A stretch of DNA of 64,000 nt from Syntrophaceae bacterium UBA6112 (GCA_002423465.1 DIWG01000066.1:975-64974), one strand, 5' to 3'; shown: positions 14,991 through 24,458, counted from the first letter of the stretch. Translations and numbers: made by a program. The notes: generated by a model from the sequence alone, not told the origin.

Positions 14991-15647
14991 ATGACCCTCC
15001 GGCTGAAAATTGATCCCGGAAATCCCGATGAGCAAAAACTGGCGGAGGCCATCCGCATCCTGCTCGGGGGAGGCATGGTCGCCTTTCCGACGGAGACCTT
15101 CTACGGCCTTGGCGCCGACGCGCGAAATGAAGCGGCCGTCGAGAATATCTTCCGGATCAAGGGACGGGACTTCCGCAAACCGATCGCGCTAATCGTCGCC
15201 GACGACCGGCAGGTGATCCCGCTCGTGCAGGAGATTCCAGCGGCAGCTCAAATCCTGATGAAAACTTTCTGGCCGGGACCGCTTACCCTGGTCTTCCGCG
15301 CTTCGTCCTCCGTCCTGCCTTGTCTCACGGCGGATACCGGCAAGATCGGTATCCGCGTCTCCAGCCATCCGATCTCAAGGCTCCTCGCCGCGGGCATTGT
15401 TGGTCCATTGACGGCAACAAGCGCCAACCTCGCAGGCGGTGCGGAATGTTCCTCCGCGGACGCGGTCGTTCGCGCCTTGGGCGATTTTCCCGATGCAATC
15501 ATTGACGGAGGAGTTACGCCCGGGGAATCCGGCTCGACGATCTTGGACGTCACCCTCTTTCCTTTCCGGATCATCCGCGAGGGCGCCATCCCAAGCGGCC
15601 TCATCCTGAACGCCTTGAATGCGGCGGACGAATCGATCTCCTTGTGA
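14991..15647 (+). CDS. tsaC: L-threonylcarbamoyladenylate synthase (Sua5/YrdC family)
   Basis: Makes the threonylcarbamoyl-AMP used for the t6A modification of tRNA. The 218 residues comprise the YrdC domain: GGGMVAFPTETFYGLGADA, IFRIKGRDFRKPIALIV, FWPGPLTLVF, GKIGIRVSSHP, GPLTATSANLAGG and STILDVT. There is no extra C-terminal Sua5 domain, so it is the short TsaC form. The ATG at 14991 lies directly after the purE stop, and the 3' end overlaps the next gene by 4 bases, which supports translational coupling in one operon. Confidence 0.9.
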   Translation: MTLRLKIDPGNPDEQKLAEAIRILLGGGMVAFPTETFYGLGADARNEAAVENIFRIKGRDFRKPIALIVADDRQVIPLVQEIPAAAQILMKTFWPGPLTLVFRASSSVLPCLTADTGKIGIRVSSHPISRLLAAGIVGPLTATSANLAGGAECSSADAVVRALGDFPDAIIDGGVTPGESGSTILDVTLFPFRIIREGAIPSGLILNALNAADESISL

Positions 15648-16972
15648 AGACCATGCAGCCAAGCATCATTCCCCGAAAGGAACACGGTATATCCCGAAAG
15701 CAGGTGAGCGCGAATGCACTGCGCACGCTTTACCGGCTCCATGACAACGGCTTCATTGCCTATTTGGTCGGGGGATGCGTCCGCGACCTGCTCCTGGAGC
15801 GAATCCCCAAGGACTTCGACATCGCCACGAATGCCGTTCCCGGCCAGATCAAAAGGCTTTTTCGCAACTGTCGTCTCATCGGCCGCCGTTTCCGGTTGGC
15901 CCATCTTCACTTTCAGGACGAAATTCTGGAAGTCTCGACCTTCCGCGCGGCCGTCCCTTCCAATGAAGCGAACATGGAAGATACAGGCTTCAATCCCCCC
16001 CAACCGCGTCATCTCAAGAACGAAGAGGGGATGGTTCTTCGTGACAATGTCTTCGGCACACCGGAGGAGGATGCCCTCCGGCGTGATTTTACCATCAACG
16101 CCCTTGCGTACAATATCGCAGATTCTTCGGTGATCGACTACAGCACCGGCTTGAGCGACCTCAAGCAGCGTCTAATTCGTCCCATCGGCGACCCTTTTGT
16201 CCGATTTACGGAAGACCCGGTGCGCATGCTCCGCGCCGTTCGTTTCGCCGCATCCCATAACCTCGTCATCGAGCCGGCTGCGTGGGAGATTCTCTGTGAG
16301 CTGTCCTCAACCATCAACCGCGCTGCACCAGCAAGGCTCTATGAAGAAATGCTGAAACTCTTCCTGCTGGGCTCCGCTCGACCGGTTTTCGCTCTCCTGG
16401 ACAGAAGCGGACTTCTTGCCGCCCTTTTCCCCGGGCTCATTCGGTGGCTCCGGGGAAACGGCGCTCACCTGACTCTGCTGCATACAAACCTGGAATGGCT
16501 CGATCGGCTGTCTCGGAGTGGATTGACCCCCTCTCCGGCGCTCTTCCAGACAGCGCTCTTCGGCCCCTGCATAGAGGAAGAGGCGCTTGCACGCCACCTT
16601 GACGGCATCCCTCACCTGCAGGCGCTGGACACCGTGTGTGCCAGTTTCCTGGAGGAACTCTGCAAAACCATCTGTATCCCGGGACGCATCGGCGGTCAGG
16701 TGCGACGGATCCTCGCCTTCCAGCCCTCGCTGCACAGAAAGCCGCCGCGACGGCCCGCCGCCCTCGTCGGCAGGCCCGATTTTGCGGACGCAATGGCATA
16801 CCTCTGTCTGATTGCAAAGACGAAAGAAGAAAACAGAACAACCCGGGAATGGTGGGAGGTCTTTTTGAAGGCGCCTTCCACAACCCTGCCGGAGGCGCCA
16901 ACCGATGAAGTGCCTATAAAAAGACGAAGAAAAAGGCGACGCAGACACCGACCTTCCGCGACCGTCGCCTGA
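15644..16972 (+). CDS. pcnB: Poly(A) polymerase / class II tRNA nucleotidyltransferase family, probably PcnB
   Basis: 442 residues. The nucleotidyltransferase head has YLVGGCVRDLLLERIPKDFDIAT with catalytic aspartates in DFD, then RNCRLIGRRFRLAHLHF, RRDFTINALAYN and FTEDPVRMLRAVRFAA. The C-terminus is a basic tail (PIKRRRKRRRRHRP), as in PcnB, which adds 3' A tails that promote RNA decay. CCA-adding enzymes share the head, so the specific activity is inferred from the RRFRLAHLHF segment and the basic tail. The start is GTG 15644, overlapping the tsaC stop, or ATG 15653. Confidence 0.85.
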   Translation: MKTMQPSIIPRKEHGISRKQVSANALRTLYRLHDNGFIAYLVGGCVRDLLLERIPKDFDIATNAVPGQIKRLFRNCRLIGRRFRLAHLHFQDEILEVSTFRAAVPSNEANMEDTGFNPPQPRHLKNEEGMVLRDNVFGTPEEDALRRDFTINALAYNIADSSVIDYSTGLSDLKQRLIRPIGDPFVRFTEDPVRMLRAVRFAASHNLVIEPAAWEILCELSSTINRAAPARLYEEMLKLFLLGSARPVFALLDRSGLLAALFPGLIRWLRGNGAHLTLLHTNLEWLDRLSRSGLTPSPALFQTALFGPCIEEEALARHLDGIPHLQALDTVCASFLEELCKTICIPGRIGGQVRRILAFQPSLHRKPPRRPAALVGRPDFADAMAYLCLIAKTKEENRTTREWWEVFLKAPSTTLPEAPTDEVPIKRRRKRRRRHRPSATVA

Positions 16973-17026
16973 TCTTGCGAACCATTCGATTTTTGTCCGG
17001 ACCGTCACCCCGGGTTGAAATGGCTT

Positions 17027-18037
17027 TCAGGGAATACGGTCGGCGCCCGCAGGAAGAATCGTCGTCTTGACCGCCCCGGCCTGTTCCTGGTTGAAGACGA
17101 TCATAAAGGGGATTTCGCCGTTCGGGACGATGCGCTCATTGGAGACATCGCTCCCCTGGGGGATGGAGAGTTCCCTCTGAATCTCCGATTCCGCCATGGC
17201 GCCAAGTTCGGCATCCGTGAGAATGTTTCCGCAGGAGACAATCTTCTCTCCGAGAACGACATCATAGGCATCAGCAATGACCAGCCGGACCCGGATCTTC
17301 GTCAGGGGATAGGGCGCCTGGTTTACGGCAATCCCCTCGATGACGCGGAGATTCCCCGTGAGAAGATTCGCCACGGAACGCTGACGGATCTCTTTGATAC
17401 GCACCGGCGCCGGAACGTCCGCATCTCTTTTCATTTTCGGGACGACAAAATTTTCGAGGACGGGGATCCCGCGCAGCCAGGGAGACGCCGCCACCAACAC
17501 TTGGGTCCGGATCTCCGGGAAAAGATAAAGAGAGACCGTTCCCGCAACGATTACAATAAAAACCATCAAGGCGATCAACTTCAAGAGCATCCAAAGCCAT
17601 CGCTTCCGCCCGGTTCCGGCCTCCATGCTTTCCTCTTCCCCGTCTTCCGCTTCTTCCTCTTTTTCCACGCCCGCAGCGGCAGGACCGCCGATGGATTCCC
17701 CGCCAAAATCCGCCCCCGGTCCCTCAAACGAGGGTTCTTTCTCGAACTCAACCGGCAATGTTGTTTCCGCGCCGGCCTTCGGCTGCGGCACGGTTTCCGA
17801 CTTCACCTCGGTCGGAAGACTTTCTTTCTCAACAGGAAATCGACCTTCCGGGGTGCGTCTGGCATCACTGATCCTTACGGAGGGGATCTCCGGTTCCGCA
17901 ACGGGAAGATCACCGGCGACCCGTTCCTGGAAAAAGACATGTCGGCAACGGCTGCATCGCACCCAGACACCATCCCCTTCCATCAAATGATCGTCAAACC
18001 GGAACCGCGTTTCACATTTTCGACACTGGATAATCAT
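17027..18037 (-). CDS. MJ0042 zinc-ribbon / DUF3426 membrane protein
   Basis: 336 residues. It begins with a zinc ribbon of the MJ0042 type (IQCRKCETRFRFDD, VRCSRCRHVF). A long acidic, proline-rich linker, one membrane helix around residues 145-170 (LIALMVFIVIVAGTVSLYLF) and a DUF3426 domain (GNLRVIEGIAVNQAPYPLTKIRVRLVI, GNILTDAEL, IPFMIVF) follow. The layout is common in deltaproteobacteria, but the function is unknown; an envelope-associated role is likely. The ATG follows GAGGGAGGGCGT. It is co-directional with hpt, 12 bases away. Confidence 0.8.
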   Translation of the reverse strand: MIIQCRKCETRFRFDDHLMEGDGVWVRCSRCRHVFFQERVAGDLPVAEPEIPSVRISDARRTPEGRFPVEKESLPTEVKSETVPQPKAGAETTLPVEFEKEPSFEGPGADFGGESIGGPAAAGVEKEEEAEDGEEESMEAGTGRKRWLWMLLKLIALMVFIVIVAGTVSLYLFPEIRTQVLVAASPWLRGIPVLENFVVPKMKRDADVPAPVRIKEIRQRSVANLLTGNLRVIEGIAVNQAPYPLTKIRVRLVIADAYDVVLGEKIVSCGNILTDAELGAMAESEIQRELSIPQGSDVSNERIVPNGEIPFMIVFNQEQAGAVKTTILPAGADRIP

Positions 18038-18049
18038 ACGCCCTCCCTC

Positions 18050-18580
18050 TCAGACGATGTCCCCAAGCACGCAAACATCCGGAAGAAAACGGAATTTTTC
18101 ATTATAATCAAGTCCATACCCAACAACAAAGCGATCCGGAATGTTGAACCCCACATAATCCGCCGTGAAGGGGACCCGTCGCCTCTCCCGCTTGTCGAGG
18201 AAGGCGCAGACCCTGATCGAGGCCGGATGTCGTTTCCGCAAAATCTCCACCAGATGGGAAAGGGTGAGACCGGTATCGACGATATCTTCCACGATCAGGA
18301 CATCGCGTCCCGTAATCGGCGTCTCGATATCCTTGCCGATTCGGATCTCGCCCGAACTGACGGATCCCGCTCCGTAGCTGGCCATTCGGACGAAATCAAC
18401 CCCGCACGAGACATCAAGCGCACGGATCAGGTCGGCCATAAAAACAAAGGCGCCGTTGAGGACACCAACAATCAGCGGTTCCCGTCCCTCGTAATCCCGG
18501 GAGATCTGGCCCGCGAGTTCCCTGACCCTCCGATCGATCACCTCCCTCGGGAAAAGAATCTCCGTTTCCGGTCTCTTCAT
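18050..18580 (-). CDS. hpt: Hypoxanthine phosphoribosyltransferase
   Basis: Purine salvage enzyme forming IMP or GMP from the free base and PRPP. 176 residues with the PRPP loop VLIVEDIVDTGLTL, the upstream IVGVLNGAFVFMADL, and the C-terminal YVGFNIPDRFVVGYGLDYNEKFR that is diagnostic of the Hpt group. I use the ATG at 18580 (MKRPETEILF), with AGGA just upstream. The frame opens 14 codons earlier at a TTG without family similarity. Another purine gene in the window fits general nucleotide metabolism, but hpt is on the opposite strand from the pur operon. Confidence 0.93.
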   Translation of the reverse strand: MKRPETEILFPREVIDRRVRELAGQISRDYEGREPLIVGVLNGAFVFMADLIRALDVSCGVDFVRMASYGAGSVSSGEIRIGKDIETPITGRDVLIVEDIVDTGLTLSHLVEILRKRHPASIRVCAFLDKRERRRVPFTADYVGFNIPDRFVVGYGLDYNEKFRFLPDVCVLGDIV

Positions 18581-18739
18581 TCCTAAACCCCGCGATATCC
18601 GACACAAGGCCTTTTCATCCAAGCATCACCCATCTCGGGAATCCTTCTCCTCTACCTTTTTTCGGAACCCGTGAGATCGCCCGAAAAGAAAAACAACCGA
18701 CTTCACACTAAACGACACGGGGCAACCTGTCAACGAAAA

Positions 18740-19564
18740 TCACGAAGATCTGGAGGCGTCGTTATAGGCCGCGGCAAGGGCCGAAATGTTCTCCCAAAGC
18801 AGCCTTTCCGCCTCCCGCAACTCTTCCGGAGTCCGGAACTTGGAGGAAAGGCTGAGGAAGATCCCATCGAAACGGGAACGCTCGCAGCCGAGAGCGGTGT
18901 AATCGATGGGACGGATCATGTGCTGGGCGCCGTCGAAGTAGAACCGGCCGAAACGATTGACCTCCGGCGAACGGAAAGGCCAGTCGAGTTTGAATTCGAA
19001 GAATCTGCGGGCGATCCCGCGGACGGCCTCCGCACGGAATCTTGCAGGCGCCGGGGTCTCGCCCAAGAGGTCGCCGATGTGGCGAAAGTATTCTTTGACC
19101 AAATCAATATCGGTGATGCAGAGGCCATAGAGGTACCAGTCGTCGAGAATATCGATGAGGGCGAGCTTTTCCGTCCGGTTCAGGAAGGAATAGCTCGGGC
19201 ATAAGTGGCCATCGCACAGTTCACGGCCATAGAAGGAAACGTCACGGAGGTCATTCCCGCCGTTTTGGGCAGGATGGAGAAGACATCCGACCTTTGTTTC
19301 TTTGTCATCCAGGAAACCGACGTATTCGCAGCAATAGATCACTTCAAAGCGCCGAGACTGATCTTCCTCGGCCCGGATCAATCCGGAGAATGAAGGCAGA
19401 TCCGTCGTCGTCCGTACATCCCGGTGGAACAGCTCTGTCCGCCGTTGCAGGCGGGCAACCAACGCCCTTCGAGAGCTGTCAACATAGTTATAGATGCCGC
19501 AGCAGGCCGCGCAGGACTTGCCGCCGTCCGGCTGGCAGAGGTGGGTGAACGGTTCGTCGTGCAT
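18740..19564 (-). CDS. YkgJ-like cysteine-cluster protein
   Basis: 274 residues with cysteine groups that could bind zinc or an iron-sulfur cluster: SCAACCGIYN near the N-terminus, then YCCEYVGF, VGCLLHP and CDGHLCPSY. The spacing fits the YkgJ/Fe-S-oxidoreductase-like Zn-chelating family. The C-terminal half is helical and unrecognised. I start at ATG 19564 (MHDEPFTHLCQ), after a GGAAAC, because the 43 codons upstream lack plausible protein character. The molecular function is unknown. It is divergent from the radical SAM gene. Confidence 0.7.
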   Translation of the reverse strand: MHDEPFTHLCQPDGGKSCAACCGIYNYVDSSRRALVARLQRRTELFHRDVRTTTDLPSFSGLIRAEEDQSRRFEVIYCCEYVGFLDDKETKVGCLLHPAQNGGNDLRDVSFYGRELCDGHLCPSYSFLNRTEKLALIDILDDWYLYGLCITDIDLVKEYFRHIGDLLGETPAPARFRAEAVRGIARRFFEFKLDWPFRSPEVNRFGRFYFDGAQHMIRPIDYTALGCERSRFDGIFLSLSSKFRTPEELREAERLLWENISALAAAYNDASRSS

Positions 19565-19757
19565 GTTTCCAAAGGAATGCCGCGGCAGGTGGACCGCAGC
19601 ATTAAAACGGTTTCCCCGTTCGGTTCGGGTTCGCGCATATATATGAGGAACGGGATTGCAGGTCAAGGGCAAAGATGATAGTGATGGAATCAATAAGTGG
19701 AAAGAGACAAGCGGTTGTTACCCCGCCGATACTTGAATTCCTGAAAGAGAATGGAAC

Positions 19758-22301
19758 ATGACCGATTCGTCCGCGATGAGTGCCGGTGAGATTTTCCTCG
19801 CCGTTGAGAAACCGAGCCGCTATACCGGGGGCGAGGTTAACGCCATCCGAAAAGACCCGGGGGCATGCCGCCTCCATTTTGCCCTCGCCTTCCCCGATAC
19901 CTATGAGGTCGGGATGTCCCACCTCGGCCTCCAAATCCTCTATGCCGTCCTGAATGGCCTGCCGGAAGTCGCCTGCGAGCGCTGCTACGCCCCCTGGCCG
20001 GACATGGAACAGGAATTGCGGAATAGACGACTGCCTCTTTGCTCCCTGGAGTCGCAGCGGCCGCTTCACGCTTTCGATATCGTCGGCTTTTCGCTCCAAT
20101 ACGAGCTCTCCTATACGAACATTCTCATGATGCTCGATCTGGGCGGCATCCCGCTGCGAAGCGAAGAGCGAGGCAACGAACACCCTCTGATCATTGCCGG
20201 TGGTCCCTCGGCCTTTAACCCGGCTCCGCTCAGCGCCTTCATCGACGCATTTGTGATCGGCGAGGGGGAGGAGGTCGTCCGGGAGATCGCCGACGCCGTC
20301 ATCGCCATCCGGGCACGGGGCTGTAAGCGACCGGAACAGCTTGAAACCCTGGCCTCAATTCGTGGGGTCTACGTCCCGGCCATCCATACCGGCACCGAAC
20401 GGATACAAAAGCGGATCATCACTGATCCGGACGTTTGGCGACAGCCCCTCTGTCCCGTCGTCCCGTTGATGAAGACGATCCACGACCGGGTGACCCTCGA
20501 GATCGCCCGGGGTTGTACGCGCGGCTGCCGCTTCTGTCAGGCGGGAATGGTCTGGCGGCCGGTCCGCGAACGGACGCCTGCCGTACTTGAGGAGATGGCC
20601 GAGGCAATGCTCCGGGCGACCGGTCACGACGAAATCTCTCTTCTCTCGCTAAGCTCCGGCGACTACTCCCGGATCGAACCTCTTCTCACGACACTCATGG
20701 ACCGCTATTACTCCCGGCGGGTGGCCCTTGCTCTCCCGTCGCTCCGTGCCGAAACCCTCACTCCGCGGTTGATCGAAGGGATCCGACGGGTCCGGAAGAC
20801 GAGCTTTACGCTCGCCCCTGAGGCGGGGACGCAGCGCCTCCGCAACGCAATCAACAAGGGGAATACGGAGGAGGAACTCCTCGCGACGACGGAGCGGGTC
20901 TTTGCGGCCGGCTGGAAGGCGGTGAAACTTTATTTCATGCTCGGCCTTCCCGGCGAGCGGGAGGAGGATCTGGAGGGGATCGCCGGGCTCGCTCACCGGG
21001 TCCTCCGGACGGCGAGGAACCGGGGACAGGTGACGGTCAGTCTTTCGACCTTCGTTCCCAAGCCCCACACCCCCTTCCAGTGGCAGCACCAGATCGGCAT
21101 CAGCGAGATCTTTGACCGGCAGGAATTCTTCAAGAGACGTCTGAAGAACCGGAACATCAGCGTCAAGTGGCACGATGCCCGGATGAGCCTTCTCGAGGGG
21201 ATCATCTCCCGAGGGGGGTCGGAGACCGGCGCACTCATCGAACAAGCCTACCGCCTCGGCTGCCGTTTCGACGGCTGGAGCGACCGTTTCCGCTTCGACC
21301 TCTGGGAGGAGGCGCTTCGCCGAACGGGGATTGACGCAGAGGCATCTTTACGAAAACGACCCTATTCGGAGATCTTCCCTTGGGAACCGATCGATTGCGG
21401 CGTTCGCCGAGAATTTCTCGTTGCAGAGGCCGAAAAGGCTGAAGCAGGTGAGGCAACGCCGGATTGTCGGACCGGATCGTGCGGCGACTGCGGCGTCTGC
21501 GATCACAATACCATCAGGGTCGTGACCGCCCCTCCCGATGCGCCTGTCGGGAACCTTGTCTCCACCTTCGCCGGCCGGGGAGGCGCCGGGGGGCCGGAAA
21601 AAGCATTCCGCCTCCGGTTCACGAAATTGGGTCCGGCGCGGTTTCTCTCGCACATGGAGCTCTCTTCAGCCCTCAGCCGGGCGATGATTCTGGGCGGAAT
21701 CTTTTTCGTCTACTCACAGGGATTCCATCCCCATCCAAGGATCTCCTTTGCCGGGGCAACGGCGGTGGGCATGGAGAGCCTGGGTGAATTCGCAGATATC
21801 CGCATCCAGAATCCCGGTTTGGAATTGAAAACTCTCGTGGCCCGGATCAATGCCGGTCTGCCCTTCGGCGTCACGATCACGGCGATGCGGGAGCTCCCAC
21901 CGCATGATTTCTCTCTCGCGGAGTTGGTCAAGGGGTTCCATTATGATATCATTTTCCCGGAGGGAATCGGCCAGGCGGATCTGGACAGGTTCGAGACCGA
22001 TATTCGCTGTTTTATCGACGCTGAACATTTCTGCGTCCCTCGGGAAACAAACGGAAAGAAGGTCGTCAAAGAGATCCGCCCCCTTGTCGCGGAACTCGTC
22101 TTGGACCGCGCCGCCCATCGCATCCGCTTGGCGGCGAATTTCGGTCCGGAAGGGACGGTCCGCCCCGCCGAGCTTCTGACTTCGCTCTTCGGTCTTTCGC
22201 CCGAGGCAGCCCACGGAATCCGCATCATCAAGACGGCCACCCGGCCGGCAGATTTCGCCGGAGCCGCCGACCGGGAAATATTTTTCCAGGAATTTTCATA
22301 A
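19758..22301 (+). CDS. Fused B12-binding-like radical SAM protein with DUF2344 domain
   Basis: 847 residues. The N-terminal part is a B12-binding-like domain (FPDTYEVGMSHLGLQILY). A radical SAM core follows, with the cluster motif CTRGCRFC at about residues 250-260, ISLLSLSSGDYS and SFTLAPEAGTQRLR. Around residues 570-590 is an extra cysteine motif CGDCGVCD. From about 615 the DUF2344/TIGR03936 domain starts (RLRFTKLGPARFLSHMELS, YSQGFHPHPRISFA). The two parts occur as separate neighbouring genes in some bacteria and are fused here. They are regularly found next to rplU-rpmA, as here, but their substrate is unknown; a translation or tRNA role is only suggested by context. Confidence 0.88.
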   Translation: MTDSSAMSAGEIFLAVEKPSRYTGGEVNAIRKDPGACRLHFALAFPDTYEVGMSHLGLQILYAVLNGLPEVACERCYAPWPDMEQELRNRRLPLCSLESQRPLHAFDIVGFSLQYELSYTNILMMLDLGGIPLRSEERGNEHPLIIAGGPSAFNPAPLSAFIDAFVIGEGEEVVREIADAVIAIRARGCKRPEQLETLASIRGVYVPAIHTGTERIQKRIITDPDVWRQPLCPVVPLMKTIHDRVTLEIARGCTRGCRFCQAGMVWRPVRERTPAVLEEMAEAMLRATGHDEISLLSLSSGDYSRIEPLLTTLMDRYYSRRVALALPSLRAETLTPRLIEGIRRVRKTSFTLAPEAGTQRLRNAINKGNTEEELLATTERVFAAGWKAVKLYFMLGLPGEREEDLEGIAGLAHRVLRTARNRGQVTVSLSTFVPKPHTPFQWQHQIGISEIFDRQEFFKRRLKNRNISVKWHDARMSLLEGIISRGGSETGALIEQAYRLGCRFDGWSDRFRFDLWEEALRRTGIDAEASLRKRPYSEIFPWEPIDCGVRREFLVAEAEKAEAGEATPDCRTGSCGDCGVCDHNTIRVVTAPPDAPVGNLVSTFAGRGGAGGPEKAFRLRFTKLGPARFLSHMELSSALSRAMILGGIFFVYSQGFHPHPRISFAGATAVGMESLGEFADIRIQNPGLELKTLVARINAGLPFGVTITAMRELPPHDFSLAELVKGFHYDIIFPEGIGQADLDRFETDIRCFIDAEHFCVPRETNGKKVVKEIRPLVAELVLDRAAHRIRLAANFGPEGTVRPAELLTSLFGLSPEAAHGIRIIKTATRPADFAGAADREIFFQEFS

Positions 22302-22307
22302 ATTTTG

Positions 22308-22337
22308 TTGACAAATGCACTTTGTTTTCGTTATGGT
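22308..22337 (+). promoter_or_regulatory. Promoter for rplU-rpmA
   Basis: TTGACA at 22308-22313 is a perfect -35 box and TATGGT at 22332-22337 a fair -10 box, 18 bases apart. The start would be near 22344, 27 bases before the rplU ATG. Confidence 0.65.
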
Positions 22338-22370
22338 ACGGATTCAAAATTTTTAAGAGGGATATAAGCC

Positions 22371-22682
22371 ATGTACGCAGTCATTAAAACAGGCGGCAAA
22401 CAGCACAGGGTCTCCGAGGGAGACGTAATCGCCATCGAAAAGATCAACGGCGACAAAGGGGCGTCGATCGTTTTCGACCAGGTTTTGATGGTCGAGAAAG
22501 AAGGTGACATCCGGATCGGCAGGCCCGTTGTCGAAGGCGCGAAGGTGGTCGGCGAGATCCTCGCCCAGACCCAGGGAGACAAAATCACCATTTTCAAGAT
22601 GAAAAAGAGAAAAGGCTACCACAAGAAGACCGGGCACCGCCAGCAGTTGACCAGCATGAAGATCAGGGAAATATCCATTTAA
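22371..22682 (+). CDS. rplU: 50S ribosomal protein L21
   Basis: 103 residues, typical of L21, which binds 23S rRNA with L20. The N-terminal MYAVIKTGGKQHRVSEGD and the C-terminal KKRKGYHKKTGHRQQLT are near-invariant family features. It has GAGGGATATAAGCC before the ATG. It is followed by rpmA after 12 bases, the standard ribosomal pair. Confidence 0.97.
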   Translation: MYAVIKTGGKQHRVSEGDVIAIEKINGDKGASIVFDQVLMVEKEGDIRIGRPVVEGAKVVGEILAQTQGDKITIFKMKKRKGYHKKTGHRQQLTSMKIREISI

Positions 22683-22694
22683 GGAGAGGGCATT

Positions 22695-22952
22695 ATGGCA
22701 CACAAGAAGGGACAGGGAAGCTCCCGGAATGGAAGAGACAGCAATTCCCAGCGGCGGGGCGTCAAGGCATACGGCGGCGAGAAGATCAGCGCCGGCTCCA
22801 TCATCGTTCGTCAGGTCGGCACCGTATTTCATCCCGGCCACAATGTAGGGTTGGGAAAGGACTATACCATTTTTTCGAAGATTGACGGATTCGTAAAGTT
22901 CGAGCGACTCGATAAGAAGCGAAAGAAGGTCAGCGTCTACGCCGCGGCGTAG
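22695..22952 (+). CDS. rpmA: 50S ribosomal protein L27
   Basis: 85 residues, full-length L27, whose N-terminal tail reaches the peptidyl-transferase centre. Landmarks are MAHKKGQGSSRNGRDSN, QRRGVKAYGGE, GSIIVRQVGT and GLGKDYTIF. No N-terminal cleavage extension of the Firmicute type is present. Shine-Dalgarno AAGGAGAGGG precedes the ATG. Confidence 0.97.
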   Translation: MAHKKGQGSSRNGRDSNSQRRGVKAYGGEKISAGSIIVRQVGTVFHPGHNVGLGKDYTIFSKIDGFVKFERLDKKRKKVSVYAAA

Positions 22953-22992
22953 CCATCTTTTCTTTTTTTATTTAAAGGAGGAGAACGGGGAA

Positions 22993-23208
22993 ATGGTCGA
23001 GAACGGACGTGAAACCGGAGTAGTCAAGTGGTTTAACGACAAGAAGGGATTCGGTTTCATCTCCCGGACCTCGGGAGATGATGTGTTTGTCCATCATTCT
23101 GCCATCATCGCGGAGGGATTCCGCAGTCTCGCAGAAGGAGACCAGGTCGAGTTCGCGATCAAGCAAGATCAGAAGGGCCAGACCGCGGTGGACGTGCGCA
23201 AGATATAG
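22993..23208 (+). CDS. Cold-shock domain protein (CspA family)
   Basis: 71 residues, a single OB-fold cold-shock domain that binds single-stranded RNA and DNA. RNP1 KGFGFI and RNP2 VFVHHSAI are present after GVVKWFNDKKG. AAAGGAGG lies about 11 bases before the ATG. Its placement between rpmA and obg is unusual but co-directional; it may be read from the rplU promoter. Whether it is cold-inducible cannot be told. Confidence 0.93.
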   Translation: MVENGRETGVVKWFNDKKGFGFISRTSGDDVFVHHSAIIAEGFRSLAEGDQVEFAIKQDQKGQTAVDVRKI

Positions 23209-23422
23209 CGTATCGGTCAGATCAGGGCATTCATCTCCAATTGATATCCTCCGAACAGATCGTCACCCCGGTGATGAATCAGCGGATCGTATTATGCGGC
23301 CGACGGCCGTAGCGCTTTCCGGCTGTCGGGAACGCGGAACAACGACTCTTATTCCCTTCGACAACCTGTCGATATCCCTTTCCTTCCAGCATATTCGTAC
23401 AAAAAAGGCGCAGGCAATCCCT

Positions 23423-24436
23423 ATGAAATTCATCGACGAAGCAAAGATTTACGTCAAGGCCGGAGACGGCGGCCGCGGATGCGTCAGTTTCCGGAGGGAG
23501 AAGTTCGTTCCCCATGGAGGGCCGGACGGCGGCGACGGCGGTCACGGGGGAGATGTCATCGTTCGCGCGTCCCTGAGCCGGCGCACCTTGCTTGACCTCA
23601 AATACCGTCAGCACCATGTGGCAAAACACGGCAGCCACGGTGAAGGAAGCAAGCGGACGGGTAAGAACTCCGAGGATGTGGAAATTGTCGTCCCGGTGGG
23701 TACGATCATCCGGGACGCGGAAACGGGGAAACTCCTCATCGATCTTGCCGAGGACGGGGCCTCATTCATTGTCGCCAAGGGTGGTATGGGCGGTCGCGGC
23801 AACGCGAGATTCGCCACTGCCACCCGTCAAACCCCGCGCTTCGCCCAACCCGGCATCCCGGGCGAAGAGCGCTGGATTACCCTGGAACTCAAACTCCTGG
23901 CCGATGTGGGAATCGTCGGGTTTCCAAACGTCGGTAAATCAACATTGATTTCTTGCGTCTCCGCTGCCCGTCCGAAGATCGCCGATTACCCGTTCACAAC
24001 GCTGGTCCCCCATCTCGGCGTCGTCCAATACGGTGAGAACGAATCCTTTGTCATCGCCGACATCCCGGGGTTGATCGAAGGGGCGCACGCGGGCATGGGG
24101 ATGGGGATGCGGTTTCTGCGACACGTCGAGAGAACCGCCGTTCTTCTCCACATAATCGATATCTCAAATGAATCAGACGGAGGAGCCTGGCAGGACTACG
24201 AAAGGATCAACCGGGAGCTCGGGCTCTTCAGTCCCGACATGCTCAATAAACCGCAGATCGTCGCGATCGGCAAGATCGATCTCCCGACAACGCGGGAGAA
24301 GATCAAAAAAGAGATGGACATCTTTGGCCAGAGAGGTATAAAGGCATTCGCCTTTTCCGCAGCGACGGGGGAAGGCGTTCCGCAGTTGCTTCGGGAGATG
24401 ATCTTTCGAATCTCGCAAAAGGCCGCGGGGACATGA
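23423..24436 (+). CDS. obg: Obg GTPase
   Basis: 337 residues. The N-terminal glycine-rich Obg domain (MKFIDEAKIYVKAGDGGRG, GGPDGGDGGHGGDV) is followed by the G domain with G1 GFPNVGKSTL, G2/G3 DYPFTTLVPHLG and DIPGLIEGAH, a G4-type segment IGKIDL in place of the usual NKxD, and G5-like FSAATGEG. It lacks the longer C-terminal OCT domain. Obg acts in 50S ribosome maturation. The long frame opening at 23078 is an overlap with the cold-shock gene; the true start is ATG 23423. The Shine-Dalgarno is weak. Confidence 0.93.
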   Translation: MKFIDEAKIYVKAGDGGRGCVSFRREKFVPHGGPDGGDGGHGGDVIVRASLSRRTLLDLKYRQHHVAKHGSHGEGSKRTGKNSEDVEIVVPVGTIIRDAETGKLLIDLAEDGASFIVAKGGMGGRGNARFATATRQTPRFAQPGIPGEERWITLELKLLADVGIVGFPNVGKSTLISCVSAARPKIADYPFTTLVPHLGVVQYGENESFVIADIPGLIEGAHAGMGMGMRFLRHVERTAVLLHIIDISNESDGGAWQDYERINRELGLFSPDMLNKPQIVAIGKIDLPTTREKIKKEMDIFGQRGIKAFAFSAATGEGVPQLLREMIFRISQKAAGT

Positions 24437-24458
24437 TGCCGCCGGAGGGAATATCGTC

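Noticed and set aside
17015..18586. 523-residue plus-strand frame opposite the DUF3426 and hpt genes
   Set aside because: It spans two real minus-strand genes and their gap, which a true gene would not do, and it has no recognisable motif.
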